A stretch of 64,000 nt of DNA from Acetobacterium sp. (GTDB taxonomy: Bacteria > Bacillota > Clostridia > Eubacteriales > Eubacteriaceae): assembly GCA_028692885.1 (NCBI GenBank), contig JAQUWM010000008.1, forward strand, positions 1 through 64,000, given 5' to 3'. Positions 61,969 to 64,000 of this stretch are shown one piece after another. Position numbers and translations under genes: made by a program. Under the pieces are notes generated by a model. It saw only the letters and a program-made list of their open reading frames with translations, was not told the origin of the DNA and made no database searches. Within the stretch, counting starts at the first letter, position 1; each line of letters starts with the position of its first letter.

Positions 61969-61999
61969 TTACGGATTGCTGAGGCGTCGGTGACCTCGC

Positions 62000-63082
62000 T
62001 TAATCCTGACGTAACAGCGCCTGGGTTGCACAACGCAAGGAACCGCCCTGGGCATTATGGGCGCCAAAGAAAATCGGATAAACCGTGATCCCGCGTTTTT
62101 CCAGTGCTGCTTTGATTTCATGATTGTCTTCGTTTTCATTATAGCCCATGATATAAGTATTGGCGTCAATTGGCAATCCATTAATCACAAGGTACTTCAG
62201 CTTTTCGATTCCTACTTCGATCAAATCCCAATCTTTTAAAGCTTCCGGAAGTCCCTCTATGAAGGCGTCGGGACAGACGATGGCGAGCCCCTTCCGTGGT
62301 ACCGACAGGGCACAATCCAGATGTAAAACCGTATCGCAAAGGGGCACCCTGACCACCTCGTAGTCACGTCCCAGATAATTTTTCAGCCACAAATAGCCCA
62401 TTTCGTTGGAGCCGACTGCAGCATTCTCTGAATTACCCACCAGGATGGTTTTACACAGGACCATGACGTCACCACCTTCAAGCAACGGTGCATCATTGGC
62501 ATAGTCACCCAGCAGCGGCAAATGCGGCATTGCGGCCCACTTAACCGCCGGCACATTGCATTTCTCCGTCAACAGTGGCCGGAGCCCTTCGATATCGACG
62601 CGCCGCAGCGGGGTTCGCAAATTGGCTTCGATGACCTGATTGCCGATGATAATCAGGTTATCCCGGGGGAAATCCTGTGAATAACCGTTAATCAGAGCCT
62701 CGCCGCCAAAGCATATTTTTACATCCTCTTCGCTAAGCCACCTCGGGCGATAAACCTTGACGTCAAGACTTTCTAATATTTTAACAAATTCATCATTTTC
62801 TGCCCTGAGCAGCTCAGCTTCTGTCACGCCACTTTCGGCATCAACAATGCACGCATCCCAACTTCTTCCGGCATTCTCGATGGCAATTTTCTGTTCCGCT
62901 ACCGGCAAGACCTTTAAGGCTTCCTGAAGCCATGCCGCCTGAAGCGATGGATTAAAACCACTTGCTTCACCGACGATCACTTCTTTTAAACGGCCATATT
63001 CACTGCCGATATAAACGGGCCCTTTACTCTTGCCCGTTTCATTAATTGATTCATCCTTTTGATTGGAATAATGTTGGCTCAT
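62000..63082 (-). CDS. Amidinotransferase family protein (glycine amidinotransferase-like)
   Basis: 360 residues. After a short tail, EYGRLKEVIVGEASG opens the pentein fold. NDAPLLEGGDVMVL supplies the GGD turn, LCDTVLHLDCALSV the catalytic His-x-Asp, and GGSLRCATQ the nucleophile Cys near the C-terminus. This is the arginine:X amidinotransferase/inosamine-phosphate amidinotransferase branch, not agmatine deiminase. It would transfer the amidino group of arginine to an amine acceptor that cannot be named here. GGGAGG upstream of the ATG. Single gene. Confidence 0.85.
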   Translation of the reverse strand: MSQHYSNQKDESINETGKSKGPVYIGSEYGRLKEVIVGEASGFNPSLQAAWLQEALKVLPVAEQKIAIENAGRSWDACIVDAESGVTEAELLRAENDEFVKILESLDVKVYRPRWLSEEDVKICFGGEALINGYSQDFPRDNLIIIGNQVIEANLRTPLRRVDIEGLRPLLTEKCNVPAVKWAAMPHLPLLGDYANDAPLLEGGDVMVLCKTILVGNSENAAVGSNEMGYLWLKNYLGRDYEVVRVPLCDTVLHLDCALSVPRKGLAIVCPDAFIEGLPEALKDWDLIEVGIEKLKYLVINGLPIDANTYIMGYNENEDNHEIKAALEKRGITVYPIFFGAHNAQGGSLRCATQALLRQD

Positions 63083-63255
63083 TATGGTAACCTCCCGATT
63101 GGTTAATTCTAATTAACGTCATTATACAACGGAAAGCCCTGTCCACTCAATGCTTTTTCTATCGGAAAAGGGCGTTATGCTTCGCTTTCGCCATGGCCGT
63201 ATTCAGCAATCGGCACCGGCTCAAAGTGAAAGCAACCAAAGGACTGACCGATAGA

Positions 63256-63290
63256 GATAAAAAAACAGTCGCAATGACTGTTTTTTTATC
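63256..63290. terminator. Bidirectional terminator
   Basis: GATAAAAAAACAGTC and GACTGTTTTTTTATC, perfect 15-bp arms with a 5-base loop and A/T runs on both sides, downstream of the kinase gene that ends at 63398. Confidence 0.9.
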
Positions 63291-63397
63291 ATTAAGAGCT
63301 TTTGCTCCATATACCATTTGTCGTATCATAAACGAAGGTGCCGCCTTCGGAATTCTTTGCTCTAAAAAAGTCGCTCAGGATCTGTCTCGATACTCCC

Positions 63398-64000
63398 CTA
63401 ACTTTTATCAAGACTAAAGGATACCTTGGCCCCTTGTTCTTCACTTCTGTTTTCAATTTTTAGTGTGCCATCGTGCATTTCAACCACTTTTTTGACAAAG
63501 CTCAAGCCTAAACCATAGTGCTGATTTTTACGTGATGTGTCCTCTGTGAAAAATTCCTGGACGGCTCTTTTTAAGCCTTCCTCCGAAAAGCCCGTCCCAC
63601 CGTCTTTTATCTCAAAAACAACATGGCTTTCACGGTCTAATATCATGATATCAATTGCGCTGCCCGGAGGCGAGTGCCTGACGGCATTATCGATAAGATT
63701 GATGATTGCCCGTTTGATCAGCTCCCTGTCGATAGACAAATAATCGCATTTTGCCTCATTTTGGATATTGATCTCAATCTGCTTGCTTTTGCAGAGGGGC
63801 AAAATTGCGGTGGTCAGATCATCGATAAAATCCTTTAACTGAACCACTTCTCTGTTAAACAGCTGCGGCTCATGGTTCACAACGCCCATCAGCAATTCCA
63901 GATACTTTTCAATGCTGTTGGCTCCAGCCAGAATGTCGGTCAGCACTTCTTTATCCACCTCAGGCGACACTTCTTCGAGCAGTAATTCGGTATTGCCTTT
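63398..64000 (-). CDS. Sensor histidine kinase, C-terminal part (partial)
   Basis: The frame is open to the right edge of the window; about 200 C-terminal residues are seen. HATPase boxes: N-box INLIDNAVRHSP, G1 EIKDGGTGFSEEG, F-box VQEFFTEDTSR and G2 HYGLGLSFVKKVVEMHDG. The dimerisation region upstream (ANSIEKYLELLMG) resembles the end of HisKA of BceS/VraS-like intramembrane kinases; the His itself lies outside the window. Probably part of a further two-component/ABC operon to the right. Confidence 0.9.
   Translation of the reverse strand, partial: KGNTELLLEEVSPEVDKEVLTDILAGANSIEKYLELLMGVVNHEPQLFNREVVQLKDFIDDLTTAILPLCKSKQIEINIQNEAKCDYLSIDRELIKRAIINLIDNAVRHSPPGSAIDIMILDRESHVVFEIKDGGTGFSEEGLKRAVQEFFTEDTSRKNQHYGLGLSFVKKVVEMHDGTLKIENRSEEQGAKVSFSLDKS

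Noticed and set aside
63193-63417. 74-codon plus-strand ORF
   Set aside because: Runs through a perfect bidirectional terminator (63256-63290) and has no ribosome site.

Overview
The window reads as chromosomal DNA of a Gram-positive strict anaerobe of the Clostridia. An acetogen of the Acetobacterium/Eubacterium group is my best guess. This is inferred from strong GGAGG ribosome sites, clostridial ChW repeats, rubredoxin/ferredoxin proteins, a free-standing cobalamin-dependent methionine synthase activation-domain protein, FtsX-type ABC/two-component modules and heavy use of c-di-GMP. No rRNA, tRNA, phage or CRISPR array was seen.

Layout. 1-3.8 kb: an intact response regulator, histidine kinase, ABC ATPase and FtsX permease operon (minus strand; the permease runs off the left edge). 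4-7 kb: a secreted beta-helix lipoprotein and a small XRE-regulated membrane-protein operon. 7-15.6 kb: small stress or hypothetical genes (glutaredoxin-zinc ribbon, WG-repeat proteins, MBL hydrolase, J-domain protein, MetH activation-like protein, pRiA4b ORF-3-like protein), several of them broken. 15.8-23.4 kb: a Cache lipoprotein, a SmtB/CadC-type metal repressor with its heavy-metal P-type ATPase (a shared 22-bp operator precedes each), and a large Cache-GGDEF-EAL protein. 23.4-24.5 kb: a gene-free stretch that looks like a roughly 570-nt structured RNA gene with its own promoter and terminator. 24.5-35 kb: esterase, MntP behind a structured leader with terminator, class I aldolase, ferredoxin/rubredoxin proteins, KatG, tautomerase, MscL and a ChW-repeat alkaline phosphatase. 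35.5-46.7 kb: AraC, WYL and PadR regulators, DUF genes, a nonsense-split nitroreductase, a GGDEF protein, an Rpn-type nuclease, a group II intron remnant and a DUF2202 protein. 47-52 kb: a c-di-GMP-I riboswitch controlling a surface stalk-domain protein, a 5'-truncated MFS gene, DUF3795, an ECF sigma factor and an intact nitroreductase. 52-64 kb: a chemoreceptor, a second two-component/ABC locus destroyed by an internal deletion, a YbaK-type deacylase, RNHCP-RsgA, an ABC ATPase pseudogene, an amidinotransferase and the C-terminal part of another histidine kinase.

Themes. (1) c-di-GMP: two GGDEF proteins (one also EAL) and one c-di-GMP riboswitch with its target lie in the same window. (2) Metal and oxidant defence: Zn/Cd/Pb-type ATPase, MntP, KatG, rubredoxin proteins and a DUF2202 ferritin-like protein. 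(3) Gene decay: about a dozen genes carry frameshifts, nonsense codons or deletion junctions, so this is an actively eroding accessory region. The best candidates for something undescribed are the putative large RNA at 23.77-24.34 kb, the structured leader of mntP, and two families of short dispersed palindromic repeats.
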